The position numbers and the translations under genes are program-made. This document shows, piece by piece, positions 1 through 11,011 of a stretch of DNA of 64,000 nt (position 1 is its first letter; each line of letters begins with the position of its first letter). The notes beneath the pieces are model-generated. The model ran no database searches, was not told the origin of the DNA, and was given only the letters and a program-made list of their open reading frames with translations. This DNA is from Pachyseris speciosa. Taxonomy: Eukaryota; Cnidaria; Anthozoa; Scleractinia; Pachyseridae. The stretch is from positions 460,001 to 524,000 of the forward strand of contig JAEMWC010000557.1 of NCBI GenBank assembly GCA_016490735.1, given 5' to 3'.

Positions 1-1030
1 TCCCTGTATTCTCTATATGTCACTGAGGGGAGGAGGGCATGATACATTTCTTTACAAGATCACATGTAAAAAAAGACAGAATCTGGAGTTTTATTCTGAT
101 TGTTCATAGAACATAAGAGTCTTTTTAGCCCATTCTGATTGGTTACTTGATTTACATGTGACTTCTGGTGCAAACTCAACACAAATAAGCCATTATATCA
201 GCTGCCAAGGTGAATTTTATGCAGCTATAACTTACTCTCTTCAAGTTTAGAGTTTATTCACAAAACTTTGAAGGAAGAGCTGATAGAATGCATCCCAAGG
301 ATTGTTTGCTTAAAAGAAGACGTTTCAGTCGTACTTTCCACGGGATTTGGCGAGAGTAATTTACTAGTTGTTCCGAAAGCGATGAACAAAAATGCATCGT
401 TCTACTGATTACAAAACATCTTTTTATGTATATGGAACCAAGATGTCCGACATCAAAAGAAGACGGATTGTGCTGCCACGATTGAGGAGTCAGTCGAGGT
501 CCACAGAAAAATTGGAAAATCAAATCGTGGAAGAACTATTGACAGTATGTACAACAATTGATGATTATTTTCAATATTCATGGGTGCACTTGTTGCAAGA
601 CGTGCTGCTGCAGAATCAAAGTTTTATTCCCACACTTTTGCTCACTTTATGATAAAATAAAGGATTCCATTGTTCCAACGGCAGATTTTTTAGTGAATTC
701 TTTGTTTCTTGACGTTTTAAACAGAGAAAACACACCAATGGTTAAGCATTATTCCAAAAAATGTTGGTGCTTTTCCTTGTCGCGGAAAACCGCATGGATT
801 TCTGGTAAAATCTGATTGGCCAACATTTATTGTATGACACAAGATAACATCGAGCTGTTGACAAGTAAACAACCGAGGGGCGGCAGGCGACTCGTACAGT
901 AATTGAATTGTATCAGGCATACCTTTTTCTCCCTTCCATGTACAAAAGAAAAAGAACGCCTGATTGCAGGTTAGATGGAAAAGGATCACAAAGACATTAA
1001 GCTAATGGATCAGTCAATTCCAAAAGTTCC
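1..1030. other. No supported gene, left edge
   Basis: Only short open frames of at most 90 codons on both strands, with no recognisable domain and no consistent splice structure. It may be intron or 3' flank of the minus-strand gene whose first exon is at 4577-5000, but I could not find further exons of it here. Confidence 0.5.
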
Positions 1031-1039
1031 CATCATCAC

Positions 1040-1561
1040 CCCCCCCCCCACCCCACCCTCCCCACCTCCGAACCTGGCATACCCTGGGTATTTGACCAGA
1101 GGGTAGCTTTGGACTGCTGGGGATCTGACCCAACATAAGTCCTGCTTCTAAAGTTTAGAGTGATGACAAAAGAGACCGGAAAGGAGTTTGTGTGCACAGC
1201 GTTTCAGATTTGGTTTGCAAAGGTAAGCAATTTTAGATTTGTTGGGAGATGTGAGTGCCTCTGACTGAAGAATGCTGTTTAAGTGTTCAGTTCTAAAGTC
1301 CCCCCCCCCACCCCACCCTCCCCCACCTCCGAACCTGGCATACCCTGGGTATTTGACCAGAGGGTAGCTTTGGACTGCTGGGGATCTGACCCAACATAAG
1401 TCCTGCTTCTAAAGTTTAGAGTGATGACAAAAGAGACCGGAAAGGAGTTTGTGTGCACAGCGTTTCAGATTTGGTTTGCAAAGGTAAGCAATTTTAGATT
1501 TGTTGGGAGATGTGAGTGCCTCTGACTGAAGAATGCTGTTTAAGTGTTCAGTTCTAAAGTC
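1040..1561. repeat. Tandem duplication, two 261-bp units
   Basis: The block beginning with a C-rich run followed by CACCTCCGAACCTGGCATAC at about 1064 is repeated almost perfectly 261 bases later (AACCTGGCAT at 1071 and again at 1332). The copies differ mainly in the length of the C run. Both carry the same internal sequence up to GTTCAGTTCTAAAGTCC. The near identity suggests a recent duplication or an assembly artefact. Confidence 0.9.
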
Positions 1562-1659
1562 CTAACGGCAGTGCATTTGACCATATAAACTGGAAACACA
1601 GCGATGCATTTGAGGAGATGGGGGGATGAGCGCTTTTGGAATTGACCAGGATGTATCTA

Positions 1660-1840
1660 ATACATATTTTCGATACTCGATAGGAATTGATCTTAATTGA
1701 TCATAATCGATACTAATCAATCAATTGATTCCGAAATCGATAAAAATTGATTGCTAGCTTTCTTGTGATTATCGATTTTGATTAATTTTTGTGATCCACT
1801 ATCGATTTTATCGATTTGTTTGATAATTATCGGAAAAAAA
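1660..1840. repeat. AT-rich tract with clustered ATCGAT/AATTGAT motifs
   Basis: About ten ATCGAT or AATTGAT-type hexamers occur in under 200 bases. A second, smaller cluster is at 4229-4285. This looks like low-complexity or degenerate repeat sequence; no gene is seen. Confidence 0.5.
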
Positions 1841-2337
1841 ATGAAGATCATGTTGATTCTCTTTCGTATTTTCTAGCATCTGGTTGATCCTCGCTAGATT
1901 CTCACAGCTCATTCGAACTAAGCATCTGCCCACATGGTATCCAAGTAACATCCCCTCAATACTTTATTGAACTTAGATTGACTATAGTATTTTAAATTTT
2001 GCTAGAAAACTTAAAAGGATCGACCATATTTAAACAATATGACAAAATAAATTTTGTAACGCAACTTTCATTTTCATGTCCACAAAGTCACACTGTCACA
2101 CACGCTTGCTTCAATATATCTTTCACGAGTAATTTACTTGTTCAGTTTCAAATTTCAATATTAACAACCTCTAAACTACAGCAAGGAAAGCTATCAATCA
2201 GTATCTATACAGCTTTTTAATTTTGGCAAGGCAGACTTACAATGTTCAGGCCAGAAACTGCAGAAAGCATTTCTGAATTTACTTTGGCGAATAGCCAGCA
2301 AGATAACAACTCCATCCAAAGATGAAAGAACTCATTA

Positions 2338-2563
2338 ATTGAAGGGCTTGGTGGAAAACTATGCTAAGTGGATTTTGGGATGGTTTTTTCCTTTTTTTGC
2401 TCAAAAAATGCTGGTTTTTCGAATACAGCTTTGTTTTTATGTGGTAAAGATTTACCTGTATTTTTTTTCCGCTGCTTTGCGCTTAGGCTTCGAGAAAACA
2501 TGGGCCAAAAAATGCGTTCACCCAAAAATCCACTTAGCATAGTTTTCCACCAAGCCCTTCATA
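2338..2563. mobile_element. Small inverted-repeat element (MITE)
   Basis: A perfect inverted repeat of about 36 bases bounds this segment: GAAGGGCTTGGTGGAAAACT at 2341 is mirrored by its complement ending near 2561. The interior has no coding capacity. Its GAAGGGCT terminus resembles the ends of the large foldback elements at 25438-29158. Confidence 0.75.
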
Positions 2564-2659
2564 AGTCTGCTTTATTAATATTTATGAAGCAATGTCCAAG
2601 GGTATTCTTTATTTGAAAACTAAGCACCAAATGCTTGTGACTGAAGAGTAAAACTGAAA

Positions 2660-4120
2660 CTGGACATGAAATGGCAAGAACATCCTCCTGGTTTTTGGCC
2701 ATTTTTCGGTTTGCTCAAAAGTAACTGAAATTATTTTGACATGTGGACTTCATTTCAGTAAAGAAAAAATGCCTGGAAAAAAATTTTTTTTTTGCTGTTT
2801 GGTGCTTAGTTTTCGAGAAAACATGGGCTAAAAATGCATTCAACAGTCACTTAGCACAGTTTTTCCACTGAGCCCAACCAACCTAAACGGACACAAAACG
2901 TCTCTACTCAATTAGACGTAATGTGCCATGTCTCTTTCCGACTCGTAAACAGCACTTAAGTTGCCCATCTGACTTGGAAATAGTGCATATTATGCCGGGT
3001 CATTTTGCTTAAATGCAGCACTTACTACAGATGTTTTGCTTAATTCATAGTGCTCAAAACCCTTGCTTGGCTCGTAAACAGTGCACAGTGGTTGACTTAA
3101 AACTAGCACACAGCAGCCTCAGTTAACCTTTAGTCAGCGCGCAAGATTTGAAAACAGCACTCATGAGATTTAGGATTAGTAACAGGGTTATTGTTAGGGT
3201 TAGGGTTAGAGGTAGAGGTAGAGGTAGCATTAGGGCTAGAGCAAGGCCTGAGGGCTAGGGTTTCAGTTAGGGTTAGGGTTACAGTTAGGGTTAGAGGTAG
3301 CATTAGGGCTAGTGCAAGGCCTGAGGGCTAGGGTTTCAGTTAGGGTTACAGTTAGGGTTAGGTTAGGGTTAGGATGAGCAGTAGGGGTAGCCTCAAGGTT
3401 AAAGTTAGAGTTCGCGACCTTGTTCGAGTCTGAGTTGACCAGCGCTGAAATGGTTCGTTCAGGTTAGAAATAGCCTGCAGTTTTCTTGGTTGACTGTAAA
3501 GATGTTTGCATAAGTTTTGGCTGACATAAGCACACCACTGAAGAAAGTTGTTTGAATAAACCAAAGGCATGCAGGTCAGCTGTTCCCTGTTGTTTTTCGC
3601 TGATAAACAGAACATTCAGTAAAAGTTGTGTGTGGGCTAGGCCATTGAATTCATTTTCATCATCAAATGGAAAAAAAGGCATTAAAATCAAAGAAAATGA
3701 TGACAGGGAAAGAATTTGGACAAAACACTTAACTTGTTTCTGAAGTAAATAAATTTTCTTCAAAGCTTAAAACATTTGCATAATCGAAGTGTGAGATTTA
3801 ATCTCTTTCATGTGTCACAAAACTGGCATGAAAATAGTTTTTGCTGTTTATAGTGGGTGAAAATGCTTTTTTCTTTTTATCTCCCATGAAAATACTTTTT
3901 TTGCTGATGTTTACAAGACTCCATAGAAGCAAACTAGCCGAGGTGTTCAATGCAAAAGTGAATAATTTGTTAAAGTTCGCAGGGAAGTTTACCTGTACAT
4001 GTGTTTACATAACACCGACAGATGATCACATGTAGAAAAATTTGCGCTTTCGAATATTTGCAGCGTCTGTCAATACAGCTTTCCTTGGATTGTTTTCAAG
4101 ACACTCAGCCCCGCTTCTCT
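2660..4120 (+). mobile_element. Ancient, arm-depleted relative of the intron-3 foldback element
   Basis: Two blocks align in the same orientation with the foldback element at 26847-29158. Positions 2668-2760 resemble its left terminal arm (GGCAAGAAC..CCTCC, then GACATGTGGACTTCATTTCA). Positions 3640-4115 resemble its unique interior at 27832-28268 (TTCAT.ATCAAATGG, ATTAAAATCAAAG.AAATGA, GATGTTTACAAGACTCCATA). No right palindromic arm is visible. Divergence is clearly higher than between the two intron-3 copies. Telomere-like repeats lie between the blocks. Confidence 0.65.
3180..3400. repeat. Degenerate interstitial telomere-like TTAGGG repeats
   Basis: Runs of GTTAGGGTTAGGGTTA alternate with GGTAGAGGTAGAGG and a duplicated unit of about 75 bases containing GCAAGGCCTGAGGGCTAGGG. 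TTAGGG is the metazoan telomere unit; the array is short and mutated, so it is an internal relic rather than a telomere. Confidence 0.85.
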
Positions 4121-4304
4121 CCACGATCTGTTAAGATGGATTTCATTACTGACATCAAAAATTGTGCTCTTCAAAATTAATTAACAATGGAAACCTCAAT
4201 GCAGGAGCTAGCCAGTTTTCAAAGTCAAGTGATTCCGATTAATCGATGCTTTAGCTTTCCGATGATCGATTTCAATCGATAATTTAAACAGTAATATAGA
4301 TCTG

Positions 4305-4432
4305 ATTTTTTTCGTGGAACGATCTGACTTTTTCGTGGAACGATCTGACTTTTACTGTGGAACGACCTGACTATATTGTGGAACGATCTGACTTGGAACG
4401 ATCTGACCATGGAACGATCTGACCGGATACCG
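4305..4432. repeat. Minisatellite built on GGAACGATCTGAC
   Basis: The 13-base core GGAACGATCTGAC (one copy with GACCTGAC) recurs about six or seven times with variable 2-10 base spacers. The array gives rise to a spurious open frame on the minus strand. No gene is assigned. Confidence 0.85.
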
Positions 4433-4576
4433 ATTAGATACGTCCTGAAACACGATAAGAATCTATTTTCACCAATGACGACACCTCTAAACGCATCCTT
4501 GCAATAATATTGGGAAATGAAAAGAGAGGATACCCTCAAAGAAGGAAAGACAAAAAGGTCCGAAATATATTATTAC

Positions 4577-5000
4577 CTTCGCTTTCCGTAACTGCAACGC
4601 GTACGTCGGTTTCGTTTGAGGCATAATATGAGCTGTGGCCTCTGAATCCGTGTCCATGTTCAAGAATCCACATGTAAACCCTAACCGTTTTGACTCCGGC
4701 TTCAGTCCATCGCCACTGAAAGCCATCCCAACTTTGCGTGGTCTTTTGATGTTTTATCCAAGGACGTGAGGAGACTTTCCAGGAAAATGCAAAGGTTAAA
4801 GTTTCTCCCATGTTATGCTTCGTCCTTGCTTCGGGCTTCAGCTCAACCTCAGCCCGGAATGTTGTTGTTTCTCCGACAATTGCTGGACCACTCTTCCACA
4901 GTAACACTCTGAAATCTCCAGAATAACTGCAGTGTATCAGAGACGGAAACACGAGGAACACAATCTGAACGCCAAAAAATAAACATGGCTGGCGATACAT
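4577..5000 (-). CDS. First exon of a secreted/membrane protein (possible PKD/Ig-like ectodomain), partial gene
   Basis: The exon starts at ATG 5000 with a hydrophobic leader (FFGVQIVFLVFPSLIHC) typical of a signal peptide. An extracellular-looking stretch of about 115 residues follows, rich in aromatic residues and beta-strand-like patterns (FRAEVEL, FAFSWKV, WRWTEAGVKTVRVYMW) with an NET glycosylation site. The donor GAAG|GTAATA falls at 4576/4577. The alternating W-x-W and A-G-V-K-T-V-R-V pattern resembles PKD-type domains of the GPNMB/TMEM130 group, but this is a weak resemblance. Downstream exons would be at lower coordinates and were not found, so they may lie outside the window. The gene is divergent from the LRRC14-like gene, with 400 bases between start codons. 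Confidence 0.55.
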
Positions 5001-5400
5001 TACGATAACGAGAACTAATGACCAAATTCGATTAAATGCACTTTAACGTGTCGCATTACATGCTCGTAATTAGACTTTTCCCCTTCACAAGCAAGATAAG
5101 TTATTGCGTTTTGTGCCGGCGCGTGCAACTGTTCAAAGGTCTTCGAATTCGTCAAAGATAGAGGTCAAATGACAACATGCTTAGCATCCGAGCGATTGAA
5201 GCGGCTGAGTGGAAGAGGAACTGGACACCAGCCTATTACTAAATCGCATTATATATCTAAAGAATGATAAACCAAGAAATGCGTTTTCTGTGTTTCCTGG
5301 ATCTGAACGACTGGATGGGAAAATTTGAACCCCTCTAACAAACTCCCATTGTGTCCAAACCAGTCCCCAAACCTCCCCGCTGCGTAACTTTGAGAGAAAG
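5001..5400. promoter_or_regulatory. Probable shared (bidirectional) promoter region
   Basis: These 400 bases separate two divergent start codons (5000 on minus, 5401 on plus). No clear TATA box is visible. Head-to-head spacing under 1 kb is typical of bidirectional promoters; this is inferred from arrangement only. Confidence 0.4.
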
Positions 5401-8400
5401 ATGTCGGCCAGTTCTTTGACTTCGTTGGTCAGGTTATCTGCCTCCGCCATAATTCATCAGGAGGGATCTTTAGTTGAAGGATGTGATTTGAGCTCCCTAC
5501 CAAGAAATCTTCTACAAGAACTTCTCGAGTCTTCCATTTCTCATTCACGGATACTTTGTCTCAGAAGTTTGATTACAAACTGGCCCCTGGAACATCTTGT
5601 TCTGCGAAATGCCTCAGGGTTTGACGAGCCAAAAGCGGTTTTACTCGCTTACTTATTACAACGATCCACGAACAATTTGAAGCTTTTGGATATGAGAGGA
5701 TGTAAAATTGGTGAGTTGATTACAAAAGCGCATTTAATATTTCATTCATAAATCATTGAGGCTACATGAGGGGGCGTGAGTAGAGTTTACTGTCAGGACC
5801 ATTATGTTAATTGTGCCATGATTGGCTGGCTGACCGGGGCTAAAGTACAGGTAACTGTTTTATTGCATGGTAACCAAGCCAAACAGTTTCTCCTCAATCT
5901 ACTACCCTTCCCAGTTGAGCACAACACCACGCAAGTTTCCACACAAAGTTTTGACGTCAAAAATTTGACGTTTCCGATGACAACGAGAATGTATCCAATG
6001 GAAACTGTCTCGTTTTTTAATTAACTTATAGCGTGAACATGTCACGTTTTGACAGCTCCACCTCAATTGAGGTGGAGCTGTCAAAACGTGACATGTTCAT
6101 GCTCTAAATTAATTTAAAAACGCAACAGTTTGTCTAGAATGAATGCCGGAATGTTGCTTTGTTTCCATTGGATACATTCTCGTTGCCATCGGAAATGTCA
6201 AAGTTTTTGTGTGGAAACTTGCGTGGTGTCGCGCTCAACTGGGAAGCATAGTAAAAGAAAATTTTGGATAGTGATTAGGGCTAGGAGACTCTAGCTAGGG
6301 CTTGACTTCAGTTTATTTATAATCTGTAGTGCATAGTGACCTGTATGTTGACCTGTGGAATGCACCTAAAAATGGACACCAAACCAACTTTGACGCTGTT
6401 CAGTTGAATTGAGCTGAAAAAAAAAAACATTTGAAAATTGTGAAAATTAGAGATTTTGTATGGTTTGGAGGGACACAAGGGACACACTTTCCGAAATAGA
6501 CATTTGTATGGGATTTTTTAAAGTTTTAAATGCATGTTATCTGGCGGCTTTTGAACCAAACATACCCAAACTTGCTGAAACTGCTTATTTTAAGATACTC
6601 TTTCATGAGAGAATCAATTTTAATTGGTTCAATTTCATTGACTTTCAATGAAGGTTGGATTTGTTCCCAGGCCCTTACTTGTTTAGAAAATGGCCCATTA
6701 TTAGAATGTAAGGCATCAACAGTGCAGCAAGACTGAAGTCAGAAGAACAAAAACAAAAGAGACTTGCCTGTTCCATCACCCCTCACTCAGCTTTTTGGTG
6801 TCCCCTTTCTGCTATCCAGAGAGGGGTCACCAGCAGTCTCAAGCAACAGGGGTGTTTCCATCCATTTTCATTAACTTACATGCTATGTATACTGTACTTT
6901 TAAGGAAATCCAACAAATTATTTTTCAATTTCATGAACCACTTTTCTTCCATTTGTTTAAATATTGTAACCTCAATGCATACCAATCTTTTCTCCAAGGA
7001 TACATGTCAACCATAACAAAGTTAGAGATTTGATTTGGCGATCTCTAACTTCCATAGGCCTCTACGGAACCACAGCATTTTGCAAGTTGGCAGTAAATCT
7101 TCCAGTTTCAGACAATGATGTGTCAGGAATGAAAATTTTAGACACACGTCCTGCCCCAAATTCCATCCCACAGAATGCTGTAACACAGCTTCCCAGGCAA
7201 GGAAGGCCCCCATTGGTCATCATGTTTGATGCTGAAGTTTCTCAAGAAAACTGCGCCATTGCAATTCAAGCCTGCAAAAGCCATACAATCTTGGATTTGA
7301 AGATGTCACATGTCACCATGTATGAAATGCCTAGGGGAGTTAAATATATCCTTGGTCTGTTGACGTGTTTAGAGGTGAGGACTAATGACCTCTTCAAAGT
7401 CACTTGAATTCAATCACGTTTGGGGACTTTTCATTGACTTTCTGGTAGAATGTAGAATTTGCCTAACTTGATGCACAATTCCATGACTTTTCCCTGGCCT
7501 TGAAAAAAATCTGTTTTTCCCTAACTTGGTACTTGGTAACAAGTTCCAGCACCCAACAAATAGCTTGACTTCTGGCTGTATATTTGTGGTCTTATTCACT
7601 CAGAATCCCCGACTGTGGAAACTGCCCTGGTAAAATTACATGGGGATTTCAGAAATTTTTGACAATGGCAATTTGAAGGAGATTGGCATTAATTTTTATC
7701 TTAACTATGGTATTCAAAGAGAGATAGAGTGGTTATTTGATGTTTTATATACAATTATAAAATTTTCTTACACCTAATGCAATAGCCTCCCCTTTTTATA
7801 TAATTTGCAAAATTTTCATAAGATGCCAAAAGACCATATTCTTGTGATAACAAAACTGGCCCATGTACCAGGTAGTTCGTAGTCAGCACATTTTGGAGAA
7901 CTATATTGTACTATATTATTTAATAACAGAACCACCTTCGATACCAGTGTCCTCATGGGTGACAGGTAGGTTATCCTATAAATTATGATAAAGATCATTT
8001 ACTGTAAAACCAAAGTTATTGCTTACAACATTAGAGATTTCTATCGCTTGTTAGTATAAATCTACTAGCATTCTATCACAAATGCCGTTCTCTGATTGGC
8101 TATGCTACTCACTGTCTATTCTGTGATAGTGCTCAAGTAGCAGTTGTCAACAAAATGGCAGCTGCTTCTCTGCATTTTAGAAGTGTCTGCAAGGAGGATT
8201 TAGATAAATTGTTTAGTTTTGAGCGCCTAGTAGATTTATACTAATCAATTTAAACAATTAAGATTATTAGATCTCGATTTCTATAGAAATCTTGAGCTCA
8301 TAATCTAATTGTTAAATAGAGTGCTGAGCACGCAGCCTGAACCAGCTATCATGCATAGGAATCAGGATGCGAATGAATAATGACAAATCTACTAAATGTT

Positions 8401-9230
8401 CAAAACTAAACAATTGTGAAAATCCTCCTGTCAGACACTTTGACAAGGCAATGAAGCAGCCGCTGTTTTGTTTACAACCACTACTCACTATCTACAACAG
8501 AATAAATAAATAGTAGCGTAGCCAATAAGAGAATGGTATTTGTGATAGAATGCTAGTAGATTTGTACTAAAATATGATATATCATCATTAGCTTGTTTCA
8601 TTTCAGCCTGAAGTCACCACTGGTCTGGACCTTTCACGGAATAGCTTATTTCAAGGTGGAATGAAGGCCGTTGCACCAGCCATCCTACCTCTTACCAACC
8701 TTACAGACCTTAACTTATCCTACAACGTCATTACCTACCGAGAGACGCACGCCAGCGCTGTTCAACAAATAGCCAACATATGTAGCAAGCTAACGAAACT
8801 GAAGAAACTTGACCTAAGTGGTAATTACATGAAGTCAGGAGTGGGAATCGTTCTTCAATGTGTGACATCAAATCTCACGCATTTAGCCCTCGCAGGTTGT
8901 GTACTGGGAGAAGGTAGTCTTCGTGAAATGTGCACAATGGAGACCCTTGGGCATTTGCAATCTTTGAATCTAGATTGCAATGGACTAGGAAAATGTGTCG
9001 ACCTCATGAGCAATTTCATCCTCAAATCAGCAACAACACTTGAATATTTGTCAATTGGGGAGAATACGTTTGTTACCTCAAGTGTTGTACCTCTTTGTCA
9101 GATGGTCCGTCAGCTACGATTGCTGAAAACATTATCATTGTGTTATAACCACTTTTTGCCAGATGACATAACAACATTTAGAGAACAGTTTCCTGCTCTT
9201 GAGATTATTAATAGAGACTGGCTGTATTAA
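5401..9230 (+). CDS. LRRC14: LRRC14/PRAME-like leucine-rich-repeat protein (3 exons, 416 aa)
   Basis: Exons are 5401-5710, 7058-7374 and 8607-9230. Junction phases agree (phase 1 then phase 0) with G|GTGAGT and GAG|GTGAGG donors and TCCATAG and TTTCAG acceptors. The N-terminus (LPRNLLQELLESS, then LRSLITNWP and a later LKLLDMRGCKIG) follows the layout of the vertebrate LRRC14/PRAME family, a scaffold-type family that includes CUL2 substrate adaptors and, for LRRC14, a reported regulator of IKK/NF-kB signalling. From about residue 190 onward leucine-rich repeats are plain: LTDLNLSYNVI, LKKLDLSGNYM, LQSLNLDCNGL, LEYLSIGENTF, LKTLSLCYNHF. The protein is shorter than human LRRC14 (about 490 aa). 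Intron 1 holds a foldback element and intron 2 a MITE. Family assignment is good; exact orthology is not proven. Confidence 0.8.
5900..6252. mobile_element. Foldback element in LRRC14-like intron 1
   Basis: The segment is a near-palindrome centred at 6066/6067 (CACCTCAATTGAGGTG). Inner arms are perfect for about 35 bases (TGTCACGTTTTGACAGC and complement). Outer arms (CACGCAAGTTTCCACACAAA, GAATGTATCCAATGG) return in inverted form at 6165-6240. No coding sequence. Confidence 0.85.
6385..6700 (+). repeat. Dispersed repeat, copy 1 (pairs with 46180-46487)
   Basis: The stretch GAAAATTGTGAAAATTAGAG, then TTTGTATGGTTTGGAG and CCCAGGCCCTTACT, recurs in the same orientation at 46180-46480. That copy has terminal inverted repeats; this one seems to have lost its left end. 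It lies in intron 1 of the LRRC14-like gene. Confidence 0.75.
8051..8570. mobile_element. MITE in LRRC14-like intron 2
   Basis: Terminal inverted repeats of about 75 bases run inward from TTAGTATAAATCTACTAGCA at 8051 and the complement ending at 8570. Internal hairpins include an extra copy of the GTAGATTTATACTAA end near 8230. A shorter family member is at 47057-47253. No coding capacity. Confidence 0.85.
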
Positions 9231-11011
9231 TGTTCCAGTATTTGACCATTACCATGAATGTGTTAATGTTGTAGTGTACTGTACAAGTTGCTAATACAAT
9301 AGTAATCCTGATGTAGTTCTTTGGGTTTGTTGAACATTCCATCCCAACGTAACAACATGTGACCAGTTCAGCATGATGATGATGATGATGATGATTGACC
9401 ACAATACCAAAGGGATTGCTTGCAATTGAAAGGCTGAGAGCATATCACCAACCGATGTTGGATTATAGGTCGGTTTTTTATTTTGCTCGGGTTTGTCCAA
9501 ATATTTGTACGTGAACTACAATTTGGTTTAAAAACATTGTCTGGTATTTTTTCACCATTTTTTTTTTTGAGAAATAACGTATGTGAAAAAACTGCAAAGA
9601 CATTGACCTTACACGAGAGTGGTTTGCAAATTACATTACCCAGTACATCTTCATTCGATAAAATTGCAGTTCACATGCAAAAAAATTCAGACAAATCTGA
9701 GCAAAATCCAAAAACTACCTATAATTCGTCATACTGTGTTAAAGTTAGTTTCAGTAGTTTCACTAGCAACCTTTGTGGTTTCCTAGGTACCATGGTATGG
9801 AATCCCAAAAGTATGGATTCCCAAGTCTCCACTGATTAAAATAAGTAGGTAAAGGGGGATTTTTGTGTGTGCTAGGGAAGGTGGTTGTGAGCAGAAAATA
9901 AAATCATTAGTAAAATAGTTTGTAAGGGGTTATACTGAGCGACAGACCTCTGCAACGCAGCACTCTCAAGCTCAACAATTAGTGTTAAAGTAACAAAAAC
10001 AACTAAAACCTAGCAGAAATGTTAGATTAAAATTCCACAGAAAGCCACATCAAGGGAGTAATTAGGTGAGGGGCAAAACATAGGTCAGTTATGGTCTCAG
10101 CCCTTCAATTATAACTACCGGTACCTTTCATTTTCATCACAGACCCAATCACCAGTGTCTTTAAAGCTTGATCCTCACCATTCCAAAGTTACTGTCTTAG
10201 AACAGACAACCATTACATTGTACAAGCCTGGGTTGCCAGATATCCAAGATTGTATTTTTTGTCTTCCTTTTAACTGACAAGAGGAACAACGCTTCAGTTG
10301 TTACTTAGGTTTTGAAGTTCACTAAACAGGCACAAAAGCATAGTTGTCATCCTTACGCCCTGCACCCTCCACCCACCCTCCCAACAAACAAACTGATGAA
10401 CAGAAAAACACTGTCTTCAAAATGTTTTGTTTATTTCCATGCACTGTACACCAAACTTTGTATCTGTTACTCATCTTCTGATAACTACTCAAGCACTCAA
10501 CACCTTCATTGAAGAATGCTGGATGTTTGACCTGTTTCCTTCGCAGATGCTATTGAGCCTATCAAACACCTTTTCTTGGGGGTGTAGGAGTGCATACACC
10601 TTATTCCAATATGGCATCCAATTTATTATTCTTAAATTGTTTGCATGTTAATTAGCCCTCTTTGTCTCATCAACATGTACAAAACACATGAATTTTCAAG
10701 TGAAAATGAGGCAAAGAGGCCTAATTAACATAGAAATAAAAAAAATAATAATAGCCGCCATTCTGGGATAAGATGTATGACGAGCCATGTCTGAGTAGAA
10801 GGCTACACCTTCAGGGATGTAGCTAAGGTCAAAACTAAGCTGGTTCATTTGGACCTTGCACCTTAATCCTTTGTGTTCCATTGGGATTTCGGTTAGTGAT
10901 AAGCTCATGCACTTTCAGGCAGTGGAATTTGCTGGTACCAGTAGCCAGCTCTTAGCAACATCCCTGATCTTTCACAAAAGTGCACCTGCCATAAGTAATG
11001 TACCACCGGAA
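9231..11011. other. Intergenic region between LRRC14-like gene and PSMD12
   Basis: Convergent 3' ends. It contains a (GAT)n microsatellite at 9373-9395 and an imperfect inverted repeat at 9465-9740. The segment at 9580-9600 (GAGAAATAACGTATG) resembles a piece of the foldback arms at 25438-29158. A minus-strand AATAAA at 10622-10627 (TTTATT on plus) could serve the PSMD12 mRNA. No gene supported. Confidence 0.5.
10644..10731. repeat. Hairpin in probable PSMD12 3' UTR
   Basis: CATGTTAATTAGCCCTCTTT at 10644 pairs with the complementary AAAGAGGCCTAATTAACAT ending at 10731, forming a stem of about 26 bases with one or two mismatches. It sits 280-370 bases past the PSMD12 stop and just before the candidate poly(A) signal. 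Confidence 0.7.

Noticed and set aside
4225..4539. 104-codon minus-strand frame with repeated SQIVPRK
   Set aside because: Arises from translating the GGAACGATCTGAC minisatellite.
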